In this document: piece by piece, positions 55,236 through 64,000 of the stretch
Numbering within the stretch: the stretch's first letter is position 1
Layout of the letters: the number at the start of each line of letters is the position of its first letter
Origin: Syntrophobacteraceae bacterium
GTDB lineage: Bacteria > Desulfobacterota > Syntrophobacteria > Syntrophobacterales > Syntrophobacteraceae
DNA: 64,000 nt
Assembly (NCBI GenBank): GCA_025454175.1
Contig: JALOOX010000003.1
Span: 1 to 64,000 of the forward strand
Direction of reading: 5' to 3'
Notes under the pieces: model-generated
What the model saw: the letters and a program-made list of their open reading frames with translations, nothing else
Told to the model about the DNA's origin: nothing
Database searches by the model: none
Program-made: the position numbers and the translations under genes

Positions 55236-56370
55236 GGATGCGTGCATGCTGGACGCGCTGCCGGTCATTCTTCTCGTGGATGACGATCCCACCGCCCTCG
55301 CCCTGCTCGACGCAATCCTCCGGCAGGAAGGGCTGGAGACCCTTACCGCGGCCACGTTCGAGGAAGGGATGGGGGTCGCGGCCCGAAAGGCCTTCGATCT
55401 GGCCATTCTGGATGTCAGACTTCCGGACGGCAACGGGTTGGATTTGTGTCGCTGGGTCAAGGGGAGGGTGGGCCATGCCGACACCCCGGTGCTCATTCTG
55501 TCCGCCGACGACGATGTGCGCACAAAGGTGGCGGGATTCGACGCGGGGGCAACCGACTACATCACCAAACCCTTTCATCGTGCGGAAGTGCTTGCACGAG
55601 TCAAGACCCAGCTGCGGCTCTTCAAGGCCTACCGGTCCATGCTCGAGCTCCAGGCATTGAAGCTGGCCAGTTTGACCGATGCGCAGAAGGCCATGCTGCC
55701 TCGGCCGGAGCTGATGCCGGAGGCCGGATTCCGGCTCTACTACGAACCTCTCCTGGAGGCCGGCGGGGATCTCTGTCAGGTCTTTCAGGTGGGGCACAAA
55801 GTGCACGACTACATCGTGGCCGATGTATGCGGCCACGACATCGGCACCGCCATGACCACCGCGGCCCTTCAGGCGCTCCTGGCCCAGAACTGCTCGGCAC
55901 TCTATTCCCCACGAGAGATCCTGGAAATCATCAACCGGGTGGTTTGCTCCATCGTGTCCGGGGGGCAGTACGTCACCATGGTCTACGCGCGGCTCAACCG
56001 TCAGACCAAACGGTTGACAGTTGCCAGCGCGGCGCACCCCCCGGCCGTTCTCCACAGGAAGAATGGAGAAATCCTGCGTTTTCGGCAGGAGGGAGATGTC
56101 ATCGGAGCTTTTGAGTCGGCGGAGTTCGGCAGTATCGAGGCCTCCGTCCAGCCCGGAGATCGCGTGTACCTGTTCAGTGATGCCCTGGTGGAGGGGACCG
56201 GGCCGGTGGATGCCGCGACCGATTGGGAAGCGGGAATGAGCCGCATCGTGGAGGCTTGCGGCACCCTGGGAGAGGGGGATCTGAGGAGTGCCGTGACGGG
56301 CCTGGCTTGTCAGCTTCTTGGTGAAGCCTCTCCAAGGGACGATGTCACCATCCTGGGGGTGGAAGTATGA
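55228..56370 (+). CDS. response regulator with PP2C/SpoIIE phosphatase output (RsbU-like)
   Basis: A 380-residue protein with an N-terminal receiver (ILLVDDDPTALALLD; phospho-acceptor Asp in LAILDVRLPDGNGLDLC, about residue 60; ITKPF), a short helical linker and a C-terminal serine phosphatase: GGDLCQVF, VADVCGHDIGTAMTT, YVTMVYARL, GDRVYLFSDALVEG and SPRDDVTIL. It should dephosphorylate the STAS antagonist two genes downstream when its receiver is phosphorylated. Start ATG 55228 preceded by AAGGAG; a longer frame from 55048 is unlikely. It overlaps the next gene as ATGA. Confidence 0.93.
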   Translation: MAEDACMLDALPVILLVDDDPTALALLDAILRQEGLETLTAATFEEGMGVAARKAFDLAILDVRLPDGNGLDLCRWVKGRVGHADTPVLILSADDDVRTKVAGFDAGATDYITKPFHRAEVLARVKTQLRLFKAYRSMLELQALKLASLTDAQKAMLPRPELMPEAGFRLYYEPLLEAGGDLCQVFQVGHKVHDYIVADVCGHDIGTAMTTAALQALLAQNCSALYSPREILEIINRVVCSIVSGGQYVTMVYARLNRQTKRLTVASAAHPPAVLHRKNGEILRFRQEGDVIGAFESAEFGSIEASVQPGDRVYLFSDALVEGTGPVDAATDWEAGMSRIVEACGTLGEGDLRSAVTGLACQLLGEASPRDDVTILGVEV

Positions 56371-56777
56371 GAGCCAGGGAAGAACTGGGGTTCAAACTAG
56401 CTGCAACGCCCTCGGCCATCGACCGGCTGTGTGAGGAGGTCGATCGCTGGCTGGCGGAGTGCGGCCTGCACGGAGATCGTTTTGCGGTGGCCATGCTGCT
56501 TCGAGAGAGCCTGAACAACGCCATGTTGCATGGTTGTTGCATGGATGCCGAACGTCAAATCAGCTGCCAACTGAGCTTCGCGGACGATTGGCTGCGCATC
56601 CAGGTTGACGATCCCGGGCCGGGATTCGACTGGATTCGAGAACGGAACTGCCGGAGGAGCGAGACGGACTGCCATGGGCGCGGACTCCTCATCCTCGAGA
56701 TGTACGCCGATGATGTCAGGTTCAACGAGCGCGGCAACGGAGTGGTCCTGCGACGCCGCGTAACAGGAGGTCAGTAA
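56367..56777 (+). CDS. RsbW-like anti-sigma/anti-antagonist kinase (HATPase)
   Basis: A 136-residue GHKL ATPase. N-box LLRESLNNAMLHG (about 45-57), G1 DDPGPGFDW (about 92-100), G2 CHGRGLLILEMYAD (about 114-127). This is the serine kinase of a partner switch: it phosphorylates the STAS protein encoded next and, in the free state, binds a sigma factor or other target. Overlaps the preceding stop (ATGA) and the next start (TAATG). No cognate sigma factor is nearby, so the output target is unknown. Confidence 0.9.
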   Translation: MRAREELGFKLAATPSAIDRLCEEVDRWLAECGLHGDRFAVAMLLRESLNNAMLHGCCMDAERQISCQLSFADDWLRIQVDDPGPGFDWIRERNCRRSETDCHGRGLLILEMYADDVRFNERGNGVVLRRRVTGGQ

Positions 56778-57088
56778 TGCCCGAAGTGATTGTGGAGAGA
56801 AGTGGGCCCGACACGACGGTGATCCCGCGGGGGGCCTTGACCGTCGCTCTGGCTCAGGAGCTGAGATCGCAGATCCGGAACGTCTTGTCCGAGGGTGTGT
56901 CGCACGTGGTCTTCGACTTGAGCGGAACGGAGGTGGTGGACTCCAGCGGCATCGGGCTCCTCATCGCCACGCACAACAGCCTCAAGAAGACGGGAGGAAG
57001 CCTGCGGGTGGTTGGTGTGTCGCCCGAGATCAAGAACCTGTTCAAAGCCATGCGGCTCGATCGTCACTTCGCGGTGGAAGCACGGTAA
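56777..57088 (+). CDS. STAS-domain anti-sigma factor antagonist (RsbV-like)
   Basis: A 103-residue STAS domain: VVFDLSGTEVVDSSGIGLLI (about 47-66) contains the phosphorylatable Ser (D-S-S-G-I-G). LRVVGVSPEIKNLFKAMRLD follows. It would be phosphorylated by the RsbW-like kinase and dephosphorylated by the PP2C protein; all three overlap or abut, as in a switch module. The next gene begins right after its stop. Confidence 0.93.
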   Translation: MPEVIVERSGPDTTVIPRGALTVALAQELRSQIRNVLSEGVSHVVFDLSGTEVVDSSGIGLLIATHNSLKKTGGSLRVVGVSPEIKNLFKAMRLDRHFAVEAR

Positions 57089-57103
57089 ATGGAGGAATTC
57101 CGC

Positions 57104-60100
57104 ATGAGTAACTTCGAGGAAGACGATCTGCTTCGAGAATTCCTGGCCGAAGCTCGCGAGCACCTGGACGGCATCGAGGCGGACCTCCTGACCATCGAGG
57201 ATCGAGGAGCCGACATCGACGAGCTCCTCGTGAACCGCGTGTTTCGCGCGGCTCACTCCATCAAGGGAGGGAGCGGGTTCTTCGGGCTCTCCACGATGAA
57301 GGAGCTGGCTCACAGGACGGAAACGGTCCTTTCCATGATCCGATCGAGGGAAATGGTCCCGAATCCCGAAGTGGTGAATATTCTGCTCCATGCTTTTGAC
57401 AAGCTGCGGGAAGTCGTCAACGACGTGTCCAACAGCAACGACGCGGACATCAGCGAGCATGTGACGGCGCTGACCAGTTTGAGCTCCTCGTTTCTGCCCC
57501 GGGAAAAGAAGGCTATTCTCTCGGAGACCTCGGAGGTCTCCTTCGGCGGCGGAGCGGTGAGCAGCTCCATCCCGAGCATAGACCTGTCCCGGGCGGTCGA
57601 AGGCGGGAAGTTCATCTATCTGCTCAGGCTCGACCTCATCCATGACGTGGAACGGGTAGGCAGGACGCCCCTCGCCGTGGTCAACGAACTGCTCTCCGTC
57701 AGCGAGATCATCGATGCGCGGGTGGATCTCGACGCCGTGGGAACCCTGGAGGACGGTCCCGTCCGGGAAATCCCCTTCCATGTGGTGCTGGCGACCCTCC
57801 TGGAGCCCGACCTGAAGGATGTTCTGGCCGATACCGCCTCCATCCGGTCCGATCAAATCCTGGTGATGGATGCGGCCTCGACGGGAGAAACGGCCACTCA
57901 GCCCGGTGTGCCTTTCGAGATCGAGACTCCTCCCGTTTCCGCGGCGGAACTGGCGTTGGCCGAAGAGCCTCCAACCGTTCACCCACCGGTTCCCACAGAG
58001 CCCGGAGCGGCCAGCCTCCCGGCCGTTAGGGGTCGGGTTGTCCAGGAGGGGGCAGCCTCAACCCCAAGCCATTCTCCCGCCTCCGCCGAGAATACCCTGA
58101 GAGTCAACGTCGAGGTGCTGGAAACGCTGATGAATCTTGCCGGGGAGCTGGTCCTCAGCCGCAATGAGCTCCGGGAAGCCATCAGCCGCCGGGACGAGCG
58201 GGCGGTTGCAGCTTCGAGTCAGAGGATCAACCTGGTGACCTCCGATCTCCAGGAAGCCATCATGCAGACCCGCATGCAGCCCGTTGGAAATGTGTTCGGA
58301 AAATTCCCCCGGGTGGTGCGAGACCTCTCCAGGACTCTGGGCAAAGAGGTCCAGTTGGAGATTGAAGGTCGTGAGGTCGAGCTCGACAAGACACTCATCG
58401 AGGGATTGAGCGATCCGCTGACCCACATGGTGCGCAACGCCATCGACCATGGAGTCGAGATGCCCGATGAGCGGGTGAAGCGCGGAAAGAAAGCAGTGGG
58501 CACGGTACGGTTGCGGGCCTGTCACGAAGCGGGGCAGGTGGTCATCGAGGTGGGGGATGACGGCAAGGGGATCGACCCTGCCAAGATCGCCGCGAGCGCC
58601 CTGAGGAAAGGTCTCATCTCGGCGGAAAGACTGCGGGGGATGTCGGACAAGGACAAGGCCGCCCTCATCTTTCTTCCGGGTCTCTCGACGGCCGATCAGG
58701 TATCCGACGTATCGGGTCGAGGGGTGGGGATGGACGTGGTCAAGACCAACCTGGACCGTCTGGGCGGCAAGGTGGAGATCCAGACCGAACCGGGGAAAGG
58801 GAGTCTCTTCCGCATCAAGCTGCCCTTGACCCTGGCCATCATTCCGTCCCTCATCGTCACCGTCGAGGAAGAGCGCTTCGCCATACCGCAGGTGAACGTC
58901 GTGGAGCTCATCCGCGTGCCGGCGGAGCAGGTCAAAAATCGCATCGAAGTGGTGGGGGACGCGGAGGTCCTGCTTCTGCGCGGCAACCTGATTCCCATCG
59001 TGCGGCTGGCGGATGTTCTGGGCCTGATGAGAACTTATCTGGACCCTGGCACCGGGCGGAGAGAGATCGACCGCAGGGACGCCATCGCCGACCGCAGGTC
59101 GCCCAGGCATCCCGTCCAGGCCGAATCCACGGGTGATTGCCCAAACATGGAGACCGGGCCGGACCACGACCGTCGAGGGGACGACGGTCGCCGTGATCGC
59201 CCCCTCAGCGACATGCAGGTCGTTGTGGTCTCCGCGGGTATCCTGCAGTACGGGCTGGTGGTGGACAGCATGCAGACCACCGAGGAAATCGTCGTGAAGC
59301 CTTTGGGGCGTCACCTGAAAGGGCTCCAGGAGTATGCAGGGGCGACAATCATGGGTGATGGCAAAGTCGCTCTGATCCTCGATGCTTCGGGCCTGGCGGT
59401 CAAGGGCAGCCTGACCTCCGTTTCGGGCTCCACCCGGGCAGGTCAACTGGCGGAACAGGAAGCTGCTGAGACGAGACAGGATATGCACTCGTGGCTTCTC
59501 TACCACAATGCTCCCGAAGAGATGTGCGCCATTCCCCTGGACTATGTGCTGCGCCTGGAGAAGATCGAATCCGCCCAGATCGAATACACCGGTGGCCGGC
59601 GTACCATGCAGTACCGCGGAGCTACACTGCCCCTGGTGACGCTCGCCGATGCCGCAAGGGTCAATCCACTGGAGGAAGGGCAGGAGCTGGTGGTCATCGT
59701 GTTCAACGCCCGGGGACGGGAAGTGGGACTCCTGGGTGCCATGCCGGTGGACGTCATCGAGACCCGCGCCACCGTGGACAACATCACCCTGAGACAGCCC
59801 GGCATCGTCGGGTCGGCCATCATCCGGGACCGAACGGTTCTCCTGGTGGATTTGCACGAAGTGGTGGAGGCGGTTTACCCCGAGTGGGGGACGACGGTCT
59901 CCGGACCCGCCCTGGAGAACGGCAGGCCGCACACGGTGCTCCTGGCCGAGGATTCGGACTTCTTTCGGGCGCAGATCAAACGGTTCCTCTCGGAAGACGG
60001 GTACAACGTGCTGGAAGCACCTGATGGCGAAGCGGCCTGGGAGGTCCTGCTCGGCAATGCCGAAAAGGTGGAAGTGGTGGTCACCGATATCGAGATGCCC

Positions 60101-60316
60101 CGGCTGACGGGGCTCGAGCTGACCCAGCGCATTCGTGCCGACCGCCGATTCACGGGATTGCCGGTCATCGGGCTCACCTCCCTGGCCGGCGAGGAGGATA
60201 TTGAAAGAGGCAAGGCTGCCGGCATAGACGACTATCAGGTGAAGCTGGACCGCGACAAACTGGTGGAATCCCTGCAGGGCTTCGTTGGAGGGTCGGATTC
60301 CGCGGTCTACGCTTGA
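57104..60316 (+). CDS. cheA: CheA-type histidine kinase with C-terminal receiver
   Basis: A 1070-residue hybrid. HPt with phospho-His51 ([14 protein letters not shown]); a P2-like region (about 165-250); a Pro/Ala-rich linker; dimerisation helices ([20 protein letters not shown]); HATPase ([22 protein letters not shown]); two CheW-like domains; and a receiver ([17 protein letters not shown], Asp in VVTDIEMP). The first CheW-like domain is interrupted by a ~55-residue charged insert rich in Arg and Asp (about 650-705), unusual for this family. Start 57104 is chosen because GGAGGAATTCCGC precedes it; ATG 57089 lacks a site. Confidence 0.94.
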   Translation: MSNFEEDDLLREFLAEAREHLDGIEADLLTIEDRGADIDELLVNRVFRAAHSIKGGSGFFGLSTMKELAHRTETVLSMIRSREMVPNPEVVNILLHAFDKLREVVNDVSNSNDADISEHVTALTSLSSSFLPREKKAILSETSEVSFGGGAVSSSIPSIDLSRAVEGGKFIYLLRLDLIHDVERVGRTPLAVVNELLSVSEIIDARVDLDAVGTLEDGPVREIPFHVVLATLLEPDLKDVLADTASIRSDQILVMDAASTGETATQPGVPFEIETPPVSAAELALAEEPPTVHPPVPTEPGAASLPAVRGRVVQEGAASTPSHSPASAENTLRVNVEVLETLMNLAGELVLSRNELREAISRRDERAVAASSQRINLVTSDLQEAIMQTRMQPVGNVFGKFPRVVRDLSRTLGKEVQLEIEGREVELDKTLIEGLSDPLTHMVRNAIDHGVEMPDERVKRGKKAVGTVRLRACHEAGQVVIEVGDDGKGIDPAKIAASALRKGLISAERLRGMSDKDKAALIFLPGLSTADQVSDVSGRGVGMDVVKTNLDRLGGKVEIQTEPGKGSLFRIKLPLTLAIIPSLIVTVEEERFAIPQVNVVELIRVPAEQVKNRIEVVGDAEVLLLRGNLIPIVRLADVLGLMRTYLDPGTGRREIDRRDAIADRRSPRHPVQAESTGDCPNMETGPDHDRRGDDGRRDRPLSDMQVVVVSAGILQYGLVVDSMQTTEEIVVKPLGRHLKGLQEYAGATIMGDGKVALILDASGLAVKGSLTSVSGSTRAGQLAEQEAAETRQDMHSWLLYHNAPEEMCAIPLDYVLRLEKIESAQIEYTGGRRTMQYRGATLPLVTLADAARVNPLEEGQELVVIVFNARGREVGLLGAMPVDVIETRATVDNITLRQPGIVGSAIIRDRTVLLVDLHEVVEAVYPEWGTTVSGPALENGRPHTVLLAEDSDFFRAQIKRFLSEDGYNVLEAPDGEAAWEVLLGNAEKVEVVVTDIEMPRLTGLELTQRIRADRRFTGLPVIGLTSLAGEEDIERGKAAGIDDYQVKLDRDKLVESLQGFVGGSDSAVYA

Positions 60317-60390
60317 GGGAGAGCTGGAAGAACCTCGGCGCGTCATCACGAGCCCAATGTCAGGAACGAGAAGAAGAGGGGAGCACAAGC

Positions 60391-62427
60391 ATGAACGTGA
60401 ATATGCACCGGAATCTGTCGGTGGGAATGAAGCTTGGCATCGGCTTTGGAATCATGGTCGTCGTTGCGGGCGCCCTCGGCGCGTCAGGCTGGCTGGGGGT
60501 GAGGTCCATAACGGAAAAGGCCGCCATCGAAGCGCGAGCAGTGGCTTGTGAGCGGCAGTTCCAGCAGTGCCGCCTGCAGGAAAAGGACTTCGAGATACGC
60601 GGCTTTGGCAGTGCGGAAGGGGGACGAAGCGCCGATGCACTGCACAAGGAGTCCCTTGACGCCCTCCGCGGCCAGATGGAGCAGCTGGCGGGCTCCGACC
60701 TGGACGCTCGGGAACGGGATTCCGTCCAGGCAATGCTGACGGGGCTCGGACCCTATGAGGCCGCGTTCGGGGAGGCCGTTGCCGCACGCCGGGAGATGGA
60801 CAATGTCTTTGCGGAGTGGCGAAGGGTCGGGTGGGCATTCACCAAGGCCGTCGAGGAAACCATGGAACGGGAGATCGATGCGCCCATGGAAGCAGAGCGG
60901 AAGGCGGGCAATGCGGATAAGCTGGCCATATGGGCCAGACTGGACGGGGGGTTCAACGAGGAGATCCATGCGCCTTTCCTGCTCCTGCGCGTGACGGCCA
61001 CTCATTTCACGGCCACCAAGGAGGACGACCAGTGGGACGGCTATCAGAAGCAGCTGTCGACCCTGAAAAGGAACTTTTCCACCTATGCCGAGGACGCGGT
61101 TCAGAACGATGCCTTGGCCCTGGGGGCTGCCATCGGAAAGATGGAGGCCATCCTGAGAGATTATGAAAAGCATGGTGAACGGTACCATGCCGCGGTGCTG
61201 CGCCAGCGCGAAGCCGCCGTGAAGATGGCGGCGGCAGGGCGCGGCATGGAGGATCAGTACTCGAAACTGTCCAAAGACATCATTGAGGCCCTGGACTCCT
61301 TCAGCCGCAAGACCATGACCACCCTGGGTCTTCTGTGCCTGGCTGGAGTTCTGGTGGGAATCTTATTGGCGGTCGGGAGTACCCGAAGCATCACGCGGCC
61401 GTTGACCGGCGTCGTCTCCCATCTGAGCCAGATTTCCAGCGGCGACGTGTCCAGGGACGTGGTGGCCGAGTCCCTGAATCGCGGAGATGAAATCGGCGCC
61501 CTGGCCAGGGCGCTCCAGCAGGTCAGTCTCGGCCTGCGAGGGATGCTCAAGGATGTGACCCACGGTGTCCAGACCCTCGCCGCATCATCCACGGAGATGT
61601 CTTCCGTCGCCGGTCACATGTCCTCCGGCGCTTCCCAGACGACTTCCAAGGCGACAACCGTAGCCGCCGCCGCCGAAGAGATGAGCGCCAATGCGGCATC
61701 GGTTGCAGCTGGCATGGAGCAGGCGACTTCCAGCCTCGGATCCGTCGCTGCCGCCACCGAGCAGATGAGCGCCACCATCGGCGAGATCGCATCCAACTCG
61801 GAAAAAGCTCGCGCCATCAGCAGCGACGCCACGGAGCAGGCCCAGGGAGTCGCGGGGTTGATGCAACAGCTGGGGGCTGCCGCCCGGGAGATCGGGAAAG
61901 TCACGGAAACCATCAACAGCATCTCCTCCCAGACCAACCTGCTGGCCCTCAACGCCACCATCGAAGCCGCCCGGGCGGGTGCCGCCGGCAAAGGCTTTGC
62001 CGTGGTGGCCAACGAAATCAAGGACCTGGCCCAGCAGACCGCAACGGCAACCGAAGAGATCAAGGCCCGCATCGCGGGGATCCAGACGTCCACCCACGCG
62101 GCGGTGACCGACGTGGACCGCATCACGCAGGTGATCCAGGAAGTGGGCAACATCGTGACGACCATTGCGGTGGCCATCGAGGAGCAGGCCTCGGTCACAC
62201 GCGACATGGCCAGGAACATTGCCGAGGCTTCCTCGGGCGTGCGGGACGCCAACGAGCGAGTGGCCCAGACGGCCGCCGTCTCCCAGGAGATCGCCCGGGA
62301 CATTGCCGGGGTCAATGCCTCCTCGGAGGAGATGTCTTCCTCCAGCGAGCAGGTGCAGGTCGGTGCCGCCGAGCTTTCCCAGCTGGCCGAACAGCTTTCT
62401 TCCATGGTGGGCCGATTCAGAACCTGA
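60391..62427 (+). CDS. methyl-accepting chemotaxis protein with helical ligand domain
   Basis: A 678-residue receptor: membrane segment (about 14-38), a ~270-residue, all-helical periplasmic domain ([15 protein letters not shown] near its start; size fits an HBM-like double helix bundle), a second membrane segment (about 308-332), HAMP, and a signalling domain with the conserved tip ([18 protein letters not shown] then [18 protein letters not shown]). No C-terminal CheR pentapeptide. Start ATG 60391 follows GAGGGGAGC. It should feed the CheA hybrid upstream. Confidence 0.93.
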   Translation: MNVNMHRNLSVGMKLGIGFGIMVVVAGALGASGWLGVRSITEKAAIEARAVACERQFQQCRLQEKDFEIRGFGSAEGGRSADALHKESLDALRGQMEQLAGSDLDARERDSVQAMLTGLGPYEAAFGEAVAARREMDNVFAEWRRVGWAFTKAVEETMEREIDAPMEAERKAGNADKLAIWARLDGGFNEEIHAPFLLLRVTATHFTATKEDDQWDGYQKQLSTLKRNFSTYAEDAVQNDALALGAAIGKMEAILRDYEKHGERYHAAVLRQREAAVKMAAAGRGMEDQYSKLSKDIIEALDSFSRKTMTTLGLLCLAGVLVGILLAVGSTRSITRPLTGVVSHLSQISSGDVSRDVVAESLNRGDEIGALARALQQVSLGLRGMLKDVTHGVQTLAASSTEMSSVAGHMSSGASQTTSKATTVAAAAEEMSANAASVAAGMEQATSSLGSVAAATEQMSATIGEIASNSEKARAISSDATEQAQGVAGLMQQLGAAAREIGKVTETINSISSQTNLLALNATIEAARAGAAGKGFAVVANEIKDLAQQTATATEEIKARIAGIQTSTHAAVTDVDRITQVIQEVGNIVTTIAVAIEEQASVTRDMARNIAEASSGVRDANERVAQTAAVSQEIARDIAGVNASSEEMSSSSEQVQVGAAELSQLAEQLSSMVGRFRT

Positions 62428-62476
62428 TCCGCCTTCAGCGGCTACCCTCGGATCGTGACAGAAGGAGTGCATTCAA

Positions 62477-64000
62477 ATGGGTGTCCTGTCGAAACTGAAG
62501 ATCCTGCACAAGACCCTCCTCGTGGGACTCATTCCGCTGGTGGCGTTTCTCCTGGTGGGTGGTATCCAGCTGGGCCGTGAACTGGAGGAGAACGCTCTCA
62601 TCAGCGAGATGACGGGGAACATCAGTCTGTTTCAAGCGTCATCGTCCCTGGTGAGCCAGTTGCAGCGGGAGCGCGGGCGAACGGCGCTTTTCCTGGCCGG
62701 TGGCTCGACTTTCGACGAGCTGCGCGCTTTCCGGGAAAAGACGGACAGCGTCCTGCCGACATTCATGGCAGCCCTGACCGCCGCGCCACTCCCAGCCGAC
62801 AAAAAAGCTTCCTGCGGAGATATGAACAACCGGGTGAGCCGGATGCGCGAGCGCTACAACCGAGCTGAAGCCACTCTGAGGGATGCGGCCATCAAGGAAT
62901 ACTCCACGACAATCGAGAGCCTGCTGGTCCTGCAGGGGGCAGTGGCCAACGCTCGCACGGGAAGAGGTCTCGGAAAGGTCATCAGCAGCCTGATGATTCT
63001 GGAAACCGCCAAGGAGAGTGCCGGAAAGCTTCGTGCCAATGCGTCCAGCCTGCTTTCCCTGAATCGCTCCCTCACAAATGAGCAGTTTTCCCTGGTTCTG
63101 AAGCTCAAGTCGGAAATCGACGCGAACCTGTCGTCACCGGCCCTGGTTCTGAGCCAGGCTTCACAGGACCAGCTGCGCGACTTCCCGAAACAGCCGGCCT
63201 GGCAGGAGACCGAGGAAATGCTCAAGACCCTGCTGGTCAAATCGGCGGAAGGCAGCTACGGGATAGCCGGCGATCATTTCTTTGCCGCCATAAGCCGCAA
63301 GATCGACGACATCGGGAAGATCATCGATGGAGAAACAGCCGCTCTCTCCGACAAGCTGAAGAAGGAAACCGCGGCCTTTTACCGCTCTTTCTACGCTTTT
63401 CTGGGAGCCATGGCGTTCTTGACGGTCCTGACGTTGTGGGTCACCTGGGCATCCGCCCGGAACATCGTGCGGCGCATCCGGCATGTCGTCGAATCCCTGA
63501 AGGAAATGGCCGCCGGCGGGGGTGATCTGACCGTGCGTCTCCACGTCGAGAGCCAGGATGAAATCGGCGAGCTGGCCACCCACTTCAACGCCTTCCTGGA
63601 ACGGCTGGAAGGCATGATCCGCAAGCTGCGCGGCAACGCGGAGGCTCTCACGGGATCCTCGGGCGACCTTTCCAGTGTGGCCTCCCAGCTGGCGGGAGGA
63701 GCCGGGAAGAACCTCTCACGGTCCTCCACCGTGGCCGCGGCCGCCGAGGAGATGAGCGCCAACACGGCATCGGTGGCGGCCGGCATGGAGCAGGCAACGG
63801 CCAGCCTTTCCTCGGTAGCCGTCGCCACGGAAGAGATGAGTGCCACCATCGGTGAAATCGCCGCCAGCTCCGAAAAGGCCCGATCCATCAGCACCGAAGC
63901 CTCCCATCAGGCCCAGGGCGTGGCGGCCATCATGCAGGAGCTCGGGGCGGCAGCCCGGGAGATCGGCAAGGTCACGCAGACCATCACCTCCATCTCCTCC
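62477..64000 (+). CDS. methyl-accepting chemotaxis protein with NIT-like sensor (partial)
   Basis: Open from ATG 62477 (AAGGAG upstream) to the right edge, 508 codons. A membrane segment (about 11-33) precedes a helical periplasmic domain whose start SSLVSQLQRERGRTALFLAG matches the NIT (nitrate/nitrite-sensing) pattern. A second membrane segment lies at about 304-325, then HAMP (about 326-380) and the start of the signalling domain ([20 protein letters not shown]). The tip and C-terminus lie beyond the window. NIT identity is by motif, so ligand is inferred only. Confidence 0.85.
   Translation, partial: MGVLSKLKILHKTLLVGLIPLVAFLLVGGIQLGRELEENALISEMTGNISLFQASSSLVSQLQRERGRTALFLAGGSTFDELRAFREKTDSVLPTFMAALTAAPLPADKKASCGDMNNRVSRMRERYNRAEATLRDAAIKEYSTTIESLLVLQGAVANARTGRGLGKVISSLMILETAKESAGKLRANASSLLSLNRSLTNEQFSLVLKLKSEIDANLSSPALVLSQASQDQLRDFPKQPAWQETEEMLKTLLVKSAEGSYGIAGDHFFAAISRKIDDIGKIIDGETAALSDKLKKETAAFYRSFYAFLGAMAFLTVLTLWVTWASARNIVRRIRHVVESLKEMAAGGGDLTVRLHVESQDEIGELATHFNAFLERLEGMIRKLRGNAEALTGSSGDLSSVASQLAGGAGKNLSRSSTVAAAAEEMSANTASVAAGMEQATASLSSVAVATEEMSATIGEIAASSEKARSISTEASHQAQGVAAIMQELGAAAREIGKVTQTITSISS

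Noticed and set aside
58058-60388. A long minus-strand open frame antisense to cheA
   Set aside because: His/Gln/Asp-rich composition typical of an antisense frame, no ribosome site and no known motif; cheA on the plus strand explains the region.
1-64000. CRISPR array, tRNA or rRNA genes
   Set aside because: No evenly spaced exact repeats with unique spacers and no cloverleaf or rRNA-like sequence was noticed; the tandem heptads are degenerate and spacer-free.

Overview
The window is GC-rich DNA packed with genes on both strands. I saw no rRNA, tRNA or CRISPR array. The gene content points to a Gram-negative anaerobe or facultative anaerobe of the Desulfobacterota (deltaproteobacterial) type, possibly near Syntrophobacterales. 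The pointers are a tungsten aldehyde:ferredoxin oxidoreductase, a tetraheme cytochrome c beside a heme-motif histidine kinase, a cysteine-rich domain inside a hybrid kinase, PilZ proteins, hopanoid-associated transport genes, FeoAB and a large chemosensory operon. This taxonomic reading is inference; no marker gene settles it.

Layout. 0-0.4 kb: a transposase fragment running off the left edge and a coding remnant. 0.6-3.4 kb (-): a four-gene unit of papain-like protease, a small protein sharing the protease's C-terminal domain, a membrane protein and a chagasin-type cysteine protease inhibitor. 4.1-8.8 kb (-): clpS-clpA-aat (N-degron pathway) followed by a P-loop GTPase. 9-13.3 kb: aroC, a PilZ protein, a YgjP-like metallopeptidase, a LUD-domain protein and a membrane-anchored collagen-like protein. 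13.4-18.1 kb (-): tetraheme cytochrome, hybrid kinase with CXXCH, response regulator, receiver-kinase. 18.3-22.5 kb (-): SEC-C protein and a PIF1-type helicase. 22.8-29 kb (+): AOR, then acyl-CoA synthetase, beta-helix acyltransferase-like protein and alpha/beta hydrolase. 29-33.6 kb: a YjgR/HerA-like ATPase whose C-terminus is built from a dispersed repeat, alkaline phosphatase, AI-2E-family permease. 33.6-40.5 kb: chalcone-isomerase-like protein, HpnM-like, HpnN-like, TolC-like and HpnK-like genes. 41-43.3 kb: recD2.

43.4-49.3 kb (+) is a cluster of poorly characterised small proteins, including an orphan histidine-kinase H-box, a DUF2325 protein and a protein with a Cys-rich tail. It sits behind a palindromic operator and leads into feoA-feoB. 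49.6-55.2 kb is a decay zone. It holds an outer-membrane-barrel gene, a PIG-L deacetylase gene and a DUF1007/nickel-transporter-like gene, each frameshifted by the apparent loss of a single C. It also holds a truncated PilZ gene, a 5'-truncated phosphatidylserine-decarboxylase-like gene behind dispersed repeats, and an HTH gene with an in-frame stop. 55.2-64 kb (+) is a signalling operon joining a partner-switch module (PP2C phosphatase with receiver, RsbW-like kinase, STAS antagonist) to a CheA-receiver hybrid and two chemoreceptors, the second running off the right edge.

Three repeat classes recur between genes: degenerate 7-bp tandem repeats (3.6, 10.5 and 53.1 kb), a dispersed element starting AGGAGGCTGTCCGAGAA (29.0 and 53.7 kb) and nested inverted-repeat elements (24.9 and 53.8 kb). 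The most original candidates are the protease/inhibitor unit with its duplicated C-terminal domain and the small-protein cluster upstream of feoAB.
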